Counted from the stretch's first letter, positions 44,796 through 55,181 are shown. The stretch is DNA of 64,000 nucleotides from Mycolicibacterium mucogenicum DSM 44124 (GCF_005670685.2 NZ_CP062008.1:6014001-6078000); one strand, 5' to 3'. Notes: generated by a model from the sequence alone, not told the origin. Numbers and translations are program-made.

Positions 44796-46556
44796 GTGAC
44801 CTCTTTCCTGCGTGCGACGGTAGCGATACTGGTGGCACTCCTGGTCGGCTCGCTGAGCGTGGGCGTCCCGGCCCGCGCCACCACGGACCAGTGCGCGCCA
44901 CCGGGCGTGCAGAGCGCCAGTGCCCTGCCCACCAACCTGGCCACCGCCGCCCAAGGCGACGGCACCGACAAATACACGACACCTGGCACCCAACCGCTTT
45001 CGACGGTGCGGCCCGACACCTTGGGGCTCGGCACGCCGGGAGTGCTGACCGTCGGCACACTGTCCGATGCCCCGCCGAGCATCTGTATCAACTCCAGCGG
45101 CCAGTTCACCGGATTCGACAACGAGCTGCTGCGGGCCATCGCCGAGAAGATCGGCCTGCGCGTCAACTTCGTCGGCACCGACTTCGCCGGCCTGCTGGCG
45201 CAGGTCGCGTCCCGCCGCTTCGACGTCGGATCGTCATCGATCACCACCACCGACGCCCGGCGCCGCACCGTCGGGTTCACCAATGGCTATGACTTCGGCT
45301 ACTTTTCGCTCGTCGTGCCGACCGGATCGGCCATCAACGGGTTCGGCGCACTGAAAGCCGGGCAGCGTATCGGCGTCGTGCAGGGCACCGTGCAGGAGGC
45401 CTACGTCGTCGACACCCTGCACCTGGAACCGGTGAAGTTCCCGGACTACGCCACCGTGTACGCCAACATCAAGACCCGGCAGCTCGACGCCTGGGTGGCG
45501 CCGTCGCAGCAGGCCTCCGGCACCGTGCAACCGGGCGACCCGGCGCGCATCGTCGAAAACACCTTCAGCTTGGACAATTTCGTGGCCTACGCGGTCGCCA
45601 AGGAGAACAAGCCGCTGATCGACGCCCTCAACGCGGGGCTCGACGCGGTGATCGCCGACGGCACCTGGGCCCGGCTCTACGCCGACTGGGTGCCGCGGGC
45701 ACTGCCGCCGGGCTGGAAGCCCGGATCGAAGGCCGCACCCGCGCCGCAGCTACCCGACTTCAACGCCATCGCCGCGTCTCACGCCTCAGCGGCCCCGTCG
45801 GCCGGTCCCGCGCCGAAATCCACGCTCTCGCAACTGAAAGACGCGTTCCTGGACTGGCGCCTGTACCGGCAGGCGATCCCCGATCTGTTCAAGACGGGCC
45901 TGCCGAACACCCTGATCCTGACCATCAGCGCGAGCGTCATCGGCCTCATCATCGGCATGGCGCTGGCCATCGCCGGCATCTCCCGGTCGCGCTGGCTGCG
46001 GTGGCCGGCCCGGGTGTACACCGACATCTTCCGCGGCCTGCCCGAAGTGGTGATCATCCTGGTGATCGGGCTGGGCATCGGGCCGGTCGTCGGCTCGCTG
46101 ACGGGAAACAACCCGTACCCCTTGGGAATTGCCGCGCTGGGCCTGATGGCCGGCGCGTACATCGGTGAGATTCTGCGCTCCGGTATCCAGAGTGTGGACG
46201 CCGGCCAGCTCGAGGCCTCGCGCGCGCTGGGCTTCGGCTATCCGGCGTCGATGCGCCTGGTGGTGGTGCCGCAGGGGGTTCGCCGGGTGCTGCCGGCGCT
46301 GATGAACCAGTTCATCTCGCTGCTGAAGGCGTCGTCGCTGGTGTACTTCCTCGGGTTGATTGCCAGCCAGCGGGAGCTGTTCCAGGTGGGCCGCGACCTC
46401 AACGCGCAGACGGGTAACCTGTCTCCGCTGGTCGCTGCCGGCCTGTTCTATCTGGCCCTGACCGTCCCGCTGACCCATCTGGTCAACTACATCGACCGGC
46501 GACTGAGCAAGGGCAAGCCCGTCGCAGCCGAGGTCGCGACTCAGGAGATCATATGA
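44796..46556 (+). CDS. ABC amino-acid transporter, fused binding protein and permease
   Basis: A 586-residue fusion. Signal peptide to about residue 32, periplasmic-type substrate-binding domain at about 95-320 (GFDNELLRAIAEKIGLRVNF and DVGSSSITTTDARRRT are typical of polar amino-acid binders), a Pro/Ala linker at about 325-355, and a HisM/GlnP-type permease with five membrane segments from about 375 and the EAA loop EASRALGFGYPASM. GTG at 44796. Its stop overlaps the ATPase gene (ATGA). The ligand is probably glutamine or another polar amino acid. Confidence 0.9.
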   Translation: MTSFLRATVAILVALLVGSLSVGVPARATTDQCAPPGVQSASALPTNLATAAQGDGTDKYTTPGTQPLSTVRPDTLGLGTPGVLTVGTLSDAPPSICINSSGQFTGFDNELLRAIAEKIGLRVNFVGTDFAGLLAQVASRRFDVGSSSITTTDARRRTVGFTNGYDFGYFSLVVPTGSAINGFGALKAGQRIGVVQGTVQEAYVVDTLHLEPVKFPDYATVYANIKTRQLDAWVAPSQQASGTVQPGDPARIVENTFSLDNFVAYAVAKENKPLIDALNAGLDAVIADGTWARLYADWVPRALPPGWKPGSKAAPAPQLPDFNAIAASHASAAPSAGPAPKSTLSQLKDAFLDWRLYRQAIPDLFKTGLPNTLILTISASVIGLIIGMALAIAGISRSRWLRWPARVYTDIFRGLPEVVIILVIGLGIGPVVGSLTGNNPYPLGIAALGLMAGAYIGEILRSGIQSVDAGQLEASRALGFGYPASMRLVVVPQGVRRVLPALMNQFISLLKASSLVYFLGLIASQRELFQVGRDLNAQTGNLSPLVAAGLFYLALTVPLTHLVNYIDRRLSKGKPVAAEVATQEII

Positions 46557-47290
46557 CCACCCCACAGGCAGTCTCCTTGGCCGCCAAGGATATTCACCTG
46601 TCGTTCGACGCCAACACGGTGTTGCGCGGCGTCGACCTCGACGTGCCGGCCGGCACCACGACGGCGGTCATCGGGCCGTCGGGCTCGGGCAAGTCGACGC
46701 TCCTGCGCACCCTGAACCGGTTGTACGAACCGGACCGCGGCGACATCCTGCTCGACGGGCGGTCGGTGCTGAAGGACAACCCCGATCAGCTGCGCCAGCG
46801 GATCGGCATGGTCTTCCAGCATTTCAACCTTTTCCCGCACCGGACGGTGCTGGAGAACGTCACGCTGGGGCCCCGCAAACTGAAGGGCCTGGACGCCGCG
46901 GCGGCCCGCGAACTCGGGCTGCAACTGCTCGAGCGGGTCGGGCTCAAACACAAGGCCGACGTGCGCCCAGCAACCCTGTCCGGTGGGCAACAGCAACGTG
47001 TCGCGATCGCCCGCGCGCTGGCCATGAGCCCCCAGGTGATGTTCTTCGACGAGGCCACGTCGGCGCTGGATCCCGAATTGGTCAAGGGCATCCTGGCGCT
47101 CATCAGCGAACTCGGGGCGGACGGCATGACCATGGTGGTGGTCACTCACGAGATGGGTTTCGCCCGGTCAGCGGCAGATTCGGTGGTGTTCATGGATGGC
47201 GGCCGGGTGATCGAGACCGGAACCCCCGAGCAGATCTTCGAATCCGCGGAAACTCAACGTTTACGTCAATTTCTGGCGCAGGTTGTCTAA
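46553..47290 (+). CDS. ABC transporter ATP-binding protein (GlnQ-type)
   Basis: A 245-residue ATPase of the polar amino-acid class. Walker A GPSGSGKST, the Q-loop in GMVFQHFNLFPH, signature LSGGQQQR, Walker B VMFFDEATSALD and the switch His in VVVTHEMGF are all present. Its ATG overlaps the permease stop, so it is the partner of the fused binding-protein/permease and completes the importer. The MarR gene follows 40 bases later. Confidence 0.95.
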   Translation: MTTPQAVSLAAKDIHLSFDANTVLRGVDLDVPAGTTTAVIGPSGSGKSTLLRTLNRLYEPDRGDILLDGRSVLKDNPDQLRQRIGMVFQHFNLFPHRTVLENVTLGPRKLKGLDAAAARELGLQLLERVGLKHKADVRPATLSGGQQQRVAIARALAMSPQVMFFDEATSALDPELVKGILALISELGADGMTMVVVTHEMGFARSAADSVVFMDGGRVIETGTPEQIFESAETQRLRQFLAQVV

Positions 47291-47330
47291 TACCGACCAG
47301 TATCCGGCATACACGTTAGACTATCGAACT

Positions 47331-47795
47331 ATGTCGTCGACGGAGCCGCAGGTCGCGGACCTTGCAGGAGACCTGCAACAGGTCCTCTCCAAGCTGTTCA
47401 ACGTGATGCGCCGACGCGTCGAGATCCCGAAGGACGCCGAAGCCGGCGCCGATCTGACCCTGGCGCAGCTGTCCATCCTGCTGACGCTGCTGGATCGTGG
47501 CCCCATCCGGATGACGGAGCTGGCCGCCCACGAACGCGTCCGCACCCCCACCACGACGGTGGCGATCCGGCGGTTGGAGAAGCTGGGTCTGGTCAAGCGT
47601 TCGCGTGACCCATCCGACCTGCGCGCCGTGCTGGTCAATGTGACGCCGCGCGGACTCGTGCAGCACCGTGAGGCGCTCGAGGCCCGCCGGAAGGTGCTGA
47701 TCGCAATGATGGCCAACCTGACGCCCGAGGACATCGACCACATCGCCAAGGCCCTTGGGCCGCTGGAGAAGCTGGCCACCAGCAGCGACGACTAG
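47331..47795 (+). CDS. MarR-family transcriptional regulator (Rv0042c-like)
   Basis: A 154-residue winged-helix regulator: LTLAQLSILLTLLDRGPIRM, then LAAHERVRTPTTTVAIRRLEK as recognition helix and VKRSRDPSDLRAVLVNVTPRG as the wing. ATG at 47331 is chosen; a TTG at 47283 would overlap the ATPase gene and add 16 residues without family match. It may control the transporter genes upstream. It converges with the glucosylglycerate hydrolase gene with only 7 bases between stops. Confidence 0.88.
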   Translation: MSSTEPQVADLAGDLQQVLSKLFNVMRRRVEIPKDAEAGADLTLAQLSILLTLLDRGPIRMTELAAHERVRTPTTTVAIRRLEKLGLVKRSRDPSDLRAVLVNVTPRGLVQHREALEARRKVLIAMMANLTPEDIDHIAKALGPLEKLATSSDD

Positions 47796-47802
47796 GCGTG
47801 GG

Positions 47803-49143
47803 TCACCCCAGCCAGTCGAGCACGGCGGCGGCGGTCCACGACTGCTGCATGCTGCCGAGCGGTTCCCCGGTGAACGGTTCGTAGTATTCGGCGAACGTGC
47901 CGTCGCTGGCCTGCCGCAAGCCTTCCCGCCGCAGGATCGACGCGCGCTCGGACCAGCCGCGGCGCGCGAAACACCACGAGAAGAGCCACGTCATCACCGG
48001 CCACACCGGGCCGCGCCAGTACTCGCGCGGACGGAAATCGCGGGACACCGGTGACGTCGACGGGATCAGCGGGTACTTGAGGTCGGGATGCGCGCAGAAC
48101 CGCGGCCCCTCCAGCAGGCGCAGCAGCGCCCGTTCGCGGTCATGCGGCAGACCGCCGCAGAGCAACGGCGCGAACTGCGCCACCGTCTCACTCGGAATCC
48201 ACTTGCCGGCCCGCAGGTCGAAGTCCCGCGCCGCGCCGGTGCGCTCGTCGCTGGTCGCCACCACACCCTGCCGGAACCGCTCGGCCCACGAATAAAGTTC
48301 GCGCACATCGGAATTCGGACGTTTGTAGTCCTCACCGATCTCGGCCAGGACCGTGCACGCCACCGACAGGATCGCCGAGACGAAAACGTCCTCGACCTGG
48401 AAACTCATGACCTTCGGCAGCAGCGCGTCGTCGTACCGGACGGACTTCATCTCCTCCAGCAGCCACAGGTACCGGTCGTACTCGACGTCGGACGGCCGCT
48501 GGCTGGTGTCGGTGATGATCGCGTTGTCCTCACGCTGATACTCGGGCACCGCACCCGGAATCACGTTGGCGTACGCGCTATCCCACCGCGGTGAGTTGTC
48601 CATGCCGGACTCCCAGCCGTGGTACAGCGTCACCCGGCCGTGTTCCTGTGGGTCACGCGCCTCGGCCAGCCACCGGTGCCAGCGCACCAGGTCGTCCCAC
48701 CGTCGGTCCAGGAACGCCTCGGCGACCACCCGGGTGGAGCGCCCACGGGTCCGGGCGTGATCCAGAATCCGTTGCACCGCAATGGCATGCACGGGCGGCT
48801 GAGTGATGCCGGAGGTGTCCCGGTTGCGCGGCGCGTTGACGGCCAGACTGGAGGTCTCCCACCGCGCCGGCCCCGGGAAGTAGCCGTCGACCCCGTTGGC
48901 GAACACGATGTGCGGGATCATGCCGTTGGCCCACTGCGCCGACAGCAGGGTGTCCAGCTCGACGACGGCGCGCTCGACCGTCAGCGACGCCAGACCGATC
49001 GACACGAACGCGGCATCCCAGCTCCACATGTGCGGGTACAGCAACGGCGCGGCCGTCGTCATGACGCCCAGGTCATTACCGCGCAGCAGGTAGGCGGCAC
49101 GGGCCGAGAGCTGGGTGGGCGCGAAGCTGTGGTCGGGTGGCAT
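47803..49143 (-). CDS. Glucosylglycerate hydrolase (GH63)
   Basis: A 446-residue (alpha/alpha)6-barrel glycoside hydrolase. It matches what I recall of the M. hassiacum glucosylglycerate hydrolase in length and numbering: Asp43 in MWSWDAAF, Asp182 in ESGMDNSPRWD as general acid and Glu419 in TFAEYYEPF as general base. It releases glucose and glycerate from glucosylglycerate, a compatible solute built up during nitrogen limitation, and so serves recovery. ATG at 49143; the longer frame upstream runs over the divergent SDR gene. Cytosolic, no signal peptide. Confidence 0.9.
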   Translation of the reverse strand: MPPDHSFAPTQLSARAAYLLRGNDLGVMTTAAPLLYPHMWSWDAAFVSIGLASLTVERAVVELDTLLSAQWANGMIPHIVFANGVDGYFPGPARWETSSLAVNAPRNRDTSGITQPPVHAIAVQRILDHARTRGRSTRVVAEAFLDRRWDDLVRWHRWLAEARDPQEHGRVTLYHGWESGMDNSPRWDSAYANVIPGAVPEYQREDNAIITDTSQRPSDVEYDRYLWLLEEMKSVRYDDALLPKVMSFQVEDVFVSAILSVACTVLAEIGEDYKRPNSDVRELYSWAERFRQGVVATSDERTGAARDFDLRAGKWIPSETVAQFAPLLCGGLPHDRERALLRLLEGPRFCAHPDLKYPLIPSTSPVSRDFRPREYWRGPVWPVMTWLFSWCFARRGWSERASILRREGLRQASDGTFAEYYEPFTGEPLGSMQQSWTAAAVLDWLG

Positions 49144-49197
49144 CGCTGTCCATTGTGCGTCGCGGCCCGGGGATTCGCTGATCGGTAGGCTCACGCC

Positions 49198-49863
49198 ATG
49201 CCGACCGCAATGATCACGGGCGCTTCCCGGGGCCTCGGAATGGCCATCGCCGAAGCCCTCGCGCCGACCCACACGCTGTTCCTGGCCGGCCGGCCGACGG
49301 CCGAACTCGACGCCGTCGCCGAGCGTCTGGGCGCGACCACGTGGCCCATGGACCTCACCGACTACGAGGGCGTCGAGGCGACGGTCGAGCCGATCGTCGA
49401 ACTCGACGTACTGGTCCACAACGCCGGCGTCGCGTACCCGGGCCGGGTCGGCGAATCCTCCATCGAGGAGTGGCGAGCCACCATGGAAGTGAATGTGCTT
49501 GGCGCCGTGGGACTTACGCTGCCGCTGCTGCCGGCATTGCGGGCGGCCCGGGGCCAGGTGATCTTCGTGAACTCCGGTGCCGGACGCAGCCCCTCCCCCG
49601 GCCTGGCGTCGTACACGGCCAGCAAGTTCGCGCTGCGGGGTTTCGCCGATGCCCTGCGCACCGACGAACCGGCGCTGCGGGTGACGACGGTGTACCCCGG
49701 CCGCATCGACACCGACATGCAGTGGAACCTGGTGGCCTACGAGGGCGGCGACTACGACCCGGCGCGGTTCCTGAAGCCCTCGACCGTCGCGCAGGTGATC
49801 GCGCAGATCGTGGCCACCCCGGACGACGCCCACCAGCACGAGGTGATCATTCGCCCGCGCTGA
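49198..49863 (+). CDS. Short-chain dehydrogenase/reductase
   Basis: A 221-residue SDR with TGASRGLG at the N-terminus, HNAGVAYPG at about 80, a Ser in VNSGAGRS and YTASKFALRGFADALR as active site. It diverges from the hydrolase gene over only 54 bases and precedes the AAA+ gene by 31 bases, so it may be the first gene of a three-gene transcript. Substrate unknown. Confidence 0.88.
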   Translation: MPTAMITGASRGLGMAIAEALAPTHTLFLAGRPTAELDAVAERLGATTWPMDLTDYEGVEATVEPIVELDVLVHNAGVAYPGRVGESSIEEWRATMEVNVLGAVGLTLPLLPALRAARGQVIFVNSGAGRSPSPGLASYTASKFALRGFADALRTDEPALRVTTVYPGRIDTDMQWNLVAYEGGDYDPARFLKPSTVAQVIAQIVATPDDAHQHEVIIRPR

Positions 49864-49894
49864 CGTGCGGCTCGGTATTGGAGAGGATGGCCGC

Positions 49895-51142
49895 ATGGCC
49901 GTAGACCCACAAGTGCTCGCCGCGATCGACCGCGCGGTACGTGCCGACCCCGCCAACCGCGCGCTGCGTCTGCACCTCGTCGACCTGCTGCTCGATGACG
50001 GCCAACACGCCGCGGCACTCGGTCACTGCGAAGTGCTGCTCCAGCAGTCTCCCGACGACGCCGATGCCCTCGGGCGAAAGGCCAAGGCGCTCAGTCAATT
50101 CGGACTGCCACCCGTCGACCCGCCCGCGACTCCGCCAGCCGCGCCCCCGGCTCCACCGACTCCGCCAGCTCCCCCGGTACCGCCGGCTCCCCCGGCCAGT
50201 CCGTCGCACGAGCCGGCGTGGGCCACCACCGAGGAGGACGACGACGTCATCTCCGCCAGCGACCTCATCGACATCGTGCGGCCCGAGCTGACACTCGCCG
50301 ATGTGGCGGGGATGGAGGACGTCAAAGAGCGCCTCCGCATGGGTTTCCTCGAACCCATGCGCAACGAGGAACTGCGCCGATCATTCGGACACACGCTGCG
50401 GTCCAGCCTGCTCCTGTGGGGGCCTCCGGGCTGCGGCAAGACGTTCCTGGCCAAGTCGCTCGCCGGCGAACTGGGCCTGTACTTCATCCACGTCGGAATC
50501 GCCGACGTCCTGGACAAGTGGCTCGGCAACAGCGAGCGCAACATCAAGAACGTTTTCGACGAGGCCCGGCAGCTGCGGCCGACCGTGCTGTTCATCGACG
50601 AGCTGGACGCGCTGGGCCACAAGCGCGCACAGACGTCGAGCTATATCCGCAGCATCGTCAACCAGTTGCTCCTCGAGCTGGACGGGGCCGCCAGCGACAA
50701 CGAAGGCCTGCTGGTCCTCGGCGCAACGAACCAGGTCTGGGACATCGACCCGGCCCTGCTCCGCCCCGGACGCTTCGACCGCAAGGTGCTGGTGCTGCCA
50801 CCGGACCAACCGGCCCGCCAGGCCATCCTCGCCCACCACCTCCGGCACAGCCCGACCGGCCCGCTCGACCTGGCGCGGATCGCGGCGCGCACCGACGGCT
50901 ATTCCGGGGCCGATCTTGCTGGATTGTGCCGCCGCGCAGTCGAATTCGCGCTGCACGAGTCGGTGCGACGGGGTACCACCCAACCGGTGACCCAGAGTCA
51001 CCTCGAAGCCGCGCTGCGGGATACCCCACCCAGCACCGGGGCGTGGTTCAGCCTGGCCCAGAACTACGTCGCATTCGCCGAGAACCGGGAAGAGTTCGGC
51101 GAACTCGAGCAATACCTCCACGGCCGAAAGCGACGCCGATGA
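49895..51142 (+). CDS. AAA+ ATPase with N-terminal TPR-like repeat and Pro linker
   Basis: A 415-residue protein in three parts. Residues 1-70 form a TPR-like helical pair (ALRLHLVDLLLDDGQHAAAL); 71-105 are a PPAPP-type linker; 128-400 a AAA+ module of the Cdc48/FtsH style with Walker A GPPGCGKT (176-183), Walker B VLFIDEL (231-237), sensor region LLVLGATNQ and arginine finger RPGRFDR (290-296). No protease or membrane domain follows. Its stop overlaps the start of a TPR membrane protein (ATGA), suggesting a stoichiometric partner. Function unknown; perhaps an unfoldase with a membrane adaptor. Confidence 0.85.
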   Translation: MAVDPQVLAAIDRAVRADPANRALRLHLVDLLLDDGQHAAALGHCEVLLQQSPDDADALGRKAKALSQFGLPPVDPPATPPAAPPAPPTPPAPPVPPAPPASPSHEPAWATTEEDDDVISASDLIDIVRPELTLADVAGMEDVKERLRMGFLEPMRNEELRRSFGHTLRSSLLLWGPPGCGKTFLAKSLAGELGLYFIHVGIADVLDKWLGNSERNIKNVFDEARQLRPTVLFIDELDALGHKRAQTSSYIRSIVNQLLLELDGAASDNEGLLVLGATNQVWDIDPALLRPGRFDRKVLVLPPDQPARQAILAHHLRHSPTGPLDLARIAARTDGYSGADLAGLCRRAVEFALHESVRRGTTQPVTQSHLEAALRDTPPSTGAWFSLAQNYVAFAENREEFGELEQYLHGRKRRR

Positions 51143-52302
51143 CGTCGTCCAACGCTGAAGCCGTCGAGAAGGTGCGGATACTTCTCGAGCTCGACCGCAA
51201 CAGCGAAGCCGAGCAAGCGGCCATCGAAGCACTGCGCCACGACCCCAACAATCCAACCCTGTTGGGAATGCTGGCCATTGCGATGGAGGCACAGGGCTTC
51301 TCCACCGATGCCCGGGGTTGGGCCGAACGGTCGCTGAGCATCGACCCGCGCCAGCCCTGGGTCCTGTCGGTCCATGCGCGCGCCATCCTCAGCGGCGCGG
51401 GAAACCCACAGGAGGCTGTTCAATCAGCTTATGCGGCAGCGCAATTGGACCCCAATGACGTCAACTACCGGTACACGCTGACCCGCGCCTATCTGAGGTC
51501 GAATCAACGGGCATACGCACAATCAACGGCGGAGTCCATCCGCGCCGTTGCGCCCGCTTCGCCGCTGGGACCGCTGGCACAGGCACTCGTCGAGATCGAC
51601 CGCGTGCGGTTCTATCGCCCGAATCCGGTGTGGGCAGTGCTGATCGTGCTGCTGTCCCGAGGCCTCGCGCTGTTCGTCATGGCCATCATCTGGCTGTTCC
51701 ACTTTGTGCGACGGCGCGGACCGCTACGTCGCGCGGATGCCCATCTTCTCGAGGGGCTGCGCCTGGACCCCGGCAACCCGCACACCCACGCCGTCGCCGC
51801 CGAAGTCGCCCGGATGCGCTTCCGCTATGTGCAATCGGTCGACGCCACACTGGCGCTGGCCGCGATCGACTCCGGCATGGTCGACGCCAATCAACTCGCC
51901 CGCGGCATCGCGCGGAGGACATCGATGGTTACGGTTGCCGCGTTCGCGTTCTGGGCAGTGTGGCTGCCATTCCTCAACGCGGCAGGTCACAACATCGCCG
52001 CTGTCGTTGGAACAGTGCTGGCACTCGTCGGCGGCGCGGGGGTCCTGTGGCTCGACCGTGAGCAGACGAAGCGGCTGCCGCCCGGCGTGCTGCGCCTCGT
52101 CCGCCGACGCTGGATCCTGCCCGTGACGCTGCTCGCCATCGCGGCGTTGAGCGGCCTGGTGGGCTTCGCCTCGCTCGGCTTTCCCGGTATCGCGGTTCCC
52201 ACCCTGGTGACCATGACGCTGGCCCTCATCGGCGCGGTCCTCGCGATTTGTGCACGATTTTCCGCGGTCAGCGCGAAAAATCGTGCACAAATCCCTGGTT
52301 AG
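51139..52302 (+). CDS. TPR-containing membrane protein, partner of the AAA+ ATPase
   Basis: 387 residues. Residues 5-155 form about four TPR-like repeats ([20 protein letters not shown] and similar), a membrane segment spans about 164-187, another repeat pair lies at about 195-245 ([17 protein letters not shown]), and four membrane segments follow at about 262-280, 286-305, 325-345 and 350-371. The same repeat style occurs at the N-terminus of the ATPase. The last 19 codons are encoded by a large palindrome (52245-52293). Not a family I can name. Confidence 0.75.
   Translation: MTSSNAEAVEKVRILLELDRNSEAEQAAIEALRHDPNNPTLLGMLAIAMEAQGFSTDARGWAERSLSIDPRQPWVLSVHARAILSGAGNPQEAVQSAYAAAQLDPNDVNYRYTLTRAYLRSNQRAYAQSTAESIRAVAPASPLGPLAQALVEIDRVRFYRPNPVWAVLIVLLSRGLALFVMAIIWLFHFVRRRGPLRRADAHLLEGLRLDPGNPHTHAVAAEVARMRFRYVQSVDATLALAAIDSGMVDANQLARGIARRTSMVTVAAFAFWAVWLPFLNAAGHNIAAVVGTVLALVGGAGVLWLDREQTKRLPPGVLRLVRRRWILPVTLLAIAALSGLVGFASLGFPGIAVPTLVTMTLALIGAVLAICARFSAVSAKNRAQIPG
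52245..52293. terminator. 22-bp inverted repeat spanning the end of the TPR gene
   Basis: Arms at 52245-52266 and 52272-52293 are 22 bases with one mismatch (62 against 76) and a 5-base loop. The core is TTTGTGCACGATTTT and its complement. It lies inside the last codons of the TPR gene, directly before the convergent leuS stop (52299), so it probably terminates transcription from both sides. The AAAAA/TTTT runs inside the arms give a partial U tract in either direction. Confidence 0.7.
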
Positions 52303-55181
52303 GCGACGATGTTGACCAGCCGGCCGGGCACCACGATGACCTTCTTGGGCGTGGCGCCGGCCAGGAAGGCCTGCACCTTCTCGTCGGCCAGGGCCGCGGC
52401 TTCCAGCGTGGCCTTGTCGGCATCGGCGGCGACGACGATCTTGCCGCGCACCTTGCCGTTGACCTGCACCGGGTACTCGACGGTGTCGTCGACCAGGTAG
52501 CGCTCGTCGGCGACCGGGAACGGGCCGTGCGCCAGCGACTTCTCGCTGCCCAGGCGGCGCCACAACTCCTCGGCCAGGTGCGGCGCCAGCGGCGCGACCA
52601 TCAGCACCAGCGGTTCGACCGCGGCGCGGGCGGTGACGCCCTCCTTGGTCAGGTGGTTGGTGTACTCGATGAGCTTGGCGGCGGCGGTGTTGTTGCGCAG
52701 CGCCGCGTAGTCCTCGTTCACACCGGCGATGGTCTTGTGCAGCTGCTTGAGCGTCTCCTCGGAGACCGCGTCGTCCGAAACCCTTGGTGCACCCGTGGTT
52801 TCGTCGACGACGACGCGCCACACCCGCTGCAGGAACCGGTGCGCGCCGACGACGTCCTTGGTCGCCCAGGGCCGGGATGCCTCCAGCGGGCCCATCGACA
52901 TCTCGTAGACGCGCAGGGTGTCCGCGCCGTATTCCTCGCAAATCTCGTCGGGCGAGACGGAGTTCTTCAGGCTCTTGCCGATCTTGCCGAACTCCTGGTT
53001 GACCTCGATCTCACCGTCCGGGCCCGTCCAGAAGAACTTGCCTTCGCGCTCAACGACTTCCGCCGCCGGCACATAGGTGCCGCGGGAGTCGGTGTAGGCG
53101 AACGCCTGGATGTAGCCCTGGTTGACGAGGCGCCGGTACGGTTCGCGCGACGACACGTGGCCGAGGTCGAACAGCACCTTGTGCCAGAACCGCGAGTACA
53201 GCAGGTGCAGGACCGCGTGCTCGACGCCGCCGACGTACAGGTCGACGCCACCGGGATCGCCGGCGCCGTGGATCTCCGGCCGCGGGCCCATCCAGTAGGC
53301 CTCGTTCTCCTTGGCGCAGAACGTTTCCGAGTTGTGCGGGTCGGCGTAGCGCAGCTCGTACCAGGAGCTGCCGGCCCACTGCGGCATGACGTTGGTGTCG
53401 CGGGTGTAGGACTGCAGCCCGTCGCCCAGATCGAGCTCGACGTGCACCCACTCGGTGGCCTTGTTCAGCGGCGGCGACGGCTCACTGTCGGCGTTGTCCG
53501 GGTCGAACAGCACCGGCGAGTAGTCGGGTACGTCCGGAAGTTCCACGGGCAGTGCCGAATCCGGCAGCGGGTGGGCGCGGCCGTCGGCGTCGTAGACGAT
53601 CGGGAACGGCTCGCCCCAGTACCGCTGCCGCGCGAAAAGCCAGTCCCGCAGCTTGAATTCGACGCGAGCCTGTCCGCGGCCGTCCGCGATCAGCTTCTCG
53701 GTGACGGCGGCCTTGGCGTCGGCGACGTTCAGTCCGTCGAGGTAATCGGAGTTGACCACTGCGCCGTCGCCCGTGTACGCGGACTCCGAAAGATCGCCGC
53801 CGGCAATGACTTCCACGATGGGCAGGCCGAACGCCGTCGCGAACTCCCAGTCGCGCTGGTCGTGGCCGGGCACCGCCATGATGGCGCCGGTGCCGTAGCC
53901 GGCCAGCACGTAGTCGGCGATGAAGATCGGAACCTGTTGTCCGTTCACCGGATTCGTGGCGTAGGTGCCGGTGAAGACACCGGTCTTGGTCTTGTTCTCC
54001 TGGCGCTCCAGGTCGGACTTCGCGGCGATGGCGGCGCGGTAGGCGGCGACCGCCTCGGCCGGCGTGGCCTCTCCGTAGGTCCACCGGTCGTCGATGTCGG
54101 CGGGCCAGGAACCGGCCAGCAGCGAATCCACCAGGTCGTGCTCGGGAGCCAGCACCAGATAGGTGGCACCGAACAGGGTGTCCGGGCGGGTGGTGAAGAC
54201 CTCGATGTCGGCGTCCCCCGCGGAGAACAGCACCTCCGCACCGACAGAGCGGCCGATCCAGTTGCGCTGCATGGCCTTGACCTTGTCGGGCCAGTCCAGC
54301 ACGTCCAGGTCCTCGAGCAGGCGGTCGGAGTACGCGGTGATGCGCATCATCCACTGCCGCAACCGCTTCCGGAACACCGGGAAGTTGCCGCGCTCGCTGC
54401 GCCCGTCGGAGGTCACCTCTTCGTTGGCCAGCACGGTGCCCAGACCCGGGCACCAGTTGACCATCGAGTCGGAGCGGTACACCAGGCGATAGGAGTCGAC
54501 GACCTCGGCACGTTCGGCGGCCGTCAACGCCGACCAGTTCCGGCCGTCATCGAGAGCCCTTGCGCCGGAATCGAATTCGGCGATGAGCTCGGCGACGGGC
54601 CGGGCCTTCTGCTGCGCCGCGTCGAACCAGGCGTTGTAGATCTGCAGGAAGATCCACTGCGTCCACTTGTAGAAGTCGGTGTCGGTGGTGGCGAAGCTGC
54701 GGCGCGAGTCGTGGCCCAGGCCCAACCGTCCCAGCTGCCGCCGGAAGTTGACGATGTTGGCCTCGGTCCGGGTGCGCGGGTGTGTGCCCGTCTGGACCGC
54801 GTACTGCTCGGCCGGCAGGCCGAAGGCGTCGAAGCCCAGGGCGTGCAGGACGTTGCGGCCCGTCATGCGGAAGTAGCGCGCGTACACGTCGGTGGCGATG
54901 TAGCCGAGCGGGTGCCCGACGTGCAGGCCGTCGCCCGAGGGGTACGGGAACATGTCCTGCACGAACATCTTGTCCGCCGGCACCGGCGCGCCGTCGGTGG
55001 GTGCGAGCGAGCCGACGGGATTCGGCACGTTGAAGGTGCCGCGGTCCGTCCACACCTGCTGCCAGTCGGCCTCGATGCGGCCGGCGAGTTCGGCCGTGTA
55101 ACGGTGCTGCGGGCTGTCGGCGTCGACGGCCACGGCCGCCTCGGGACGCACGCCTGCCTGCGCATTCGGGGAATCGCTCAC
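52299..55181 (-). CDS. leuS: Leucyl-tRNA synthetase
   Basis: A 960-residue class I synthetase. [18 protein letters not shown] carries the HIGH-type motif, the CP1 editing domain spans about 250-430 ([20 protein letters not shown] is its threonine-rich core) and KIGKSLKNS is the KMSKS motif. GTG at 55181 is preferred because the longer frame upstream is low-quality text; no ribosome-binding site precedes it, so the mRNA may be leaderless, common in mycobacteria. It diverges from the mtc28-like gene. Confidence 0.96.
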   Translation of the reverse strand: MSDSPNAQAGVRPEAAVAVDADSPQHRYTAELAGRIEADWQQVWTDRGTFNVPNPVGSLAPTDGAPVPADKMFVQDMFPYPSGDGLHVGHPLGYIATDVYARYFRMTGRNVLHALGFDAFGLPAEQYAVQTGTHPRTRTEANIVNFRRQLGRLGLGHDSRRSFATTDTDFYKWTQWIFLQIYNAWFDAAQQKARPVAELIAEFDSGARALDDGRNWSALTAAERAEVVDSYRLVYRSDSMVNWCPGLGTVLANEEVTSDGRSERGNFPVFRKRLRQWMMRITAYSDRLLEDLDVLDWPDKVKAMQRNWIGRSVGAEVLFSAGDADIEVFTTRPDTLFGATYLVLAPEHDLVDSLLAGSWPADIDDRWTYGEATPAEAVAAYRAAIAAKSDLERQENKTKTGVFTGTYATNPVNGQQVPIFIADYVLAGYGTGAIMAVPGHDQRDWEFATAFGLPIVEVIAGGDLSESAYTGDGAVVNSDYLDGLNVADAKAAVTEKLIADGRGQARVEFKLRDWLFARQRYWGEPFPIVYDADGRAHPLPDSALPVELPDVPDYSPVLFDPDNADSEPSPPLNKATEWVHVELDLGDGLQSYTRDTNVMPQWAGSSWYELRYADPHNSETFCAKENEAYWMGPRPEIHGAGDPGGVDLYVGGVEHAVLHLLYSRFWHKVLFDLGHVSSREPYRRLVNQGYIQAFAYTDSRGTYVPAAEVVEREGKFFWTGPDGEIEVNQEFGKIGKSLKNSVSPDEICEEYGADTLRVYEMSMGPLEASRPWATKDVVGAHRFLQRVWRVVVDETTGAPRVSDDAVSEETLKQLHKTIAGVNEDYAALRNNTAAAKLIEYTNHLTKEGVTARAAVEPLVLMVAPLAPHLAEELWRRLGSEKSLAHGPFPVADERYLVDDTVEYPVQVNGKVRGKIVVAADADKATLEAAALADEKVQAFLAGATPKKVIVVPGRLVNIVA

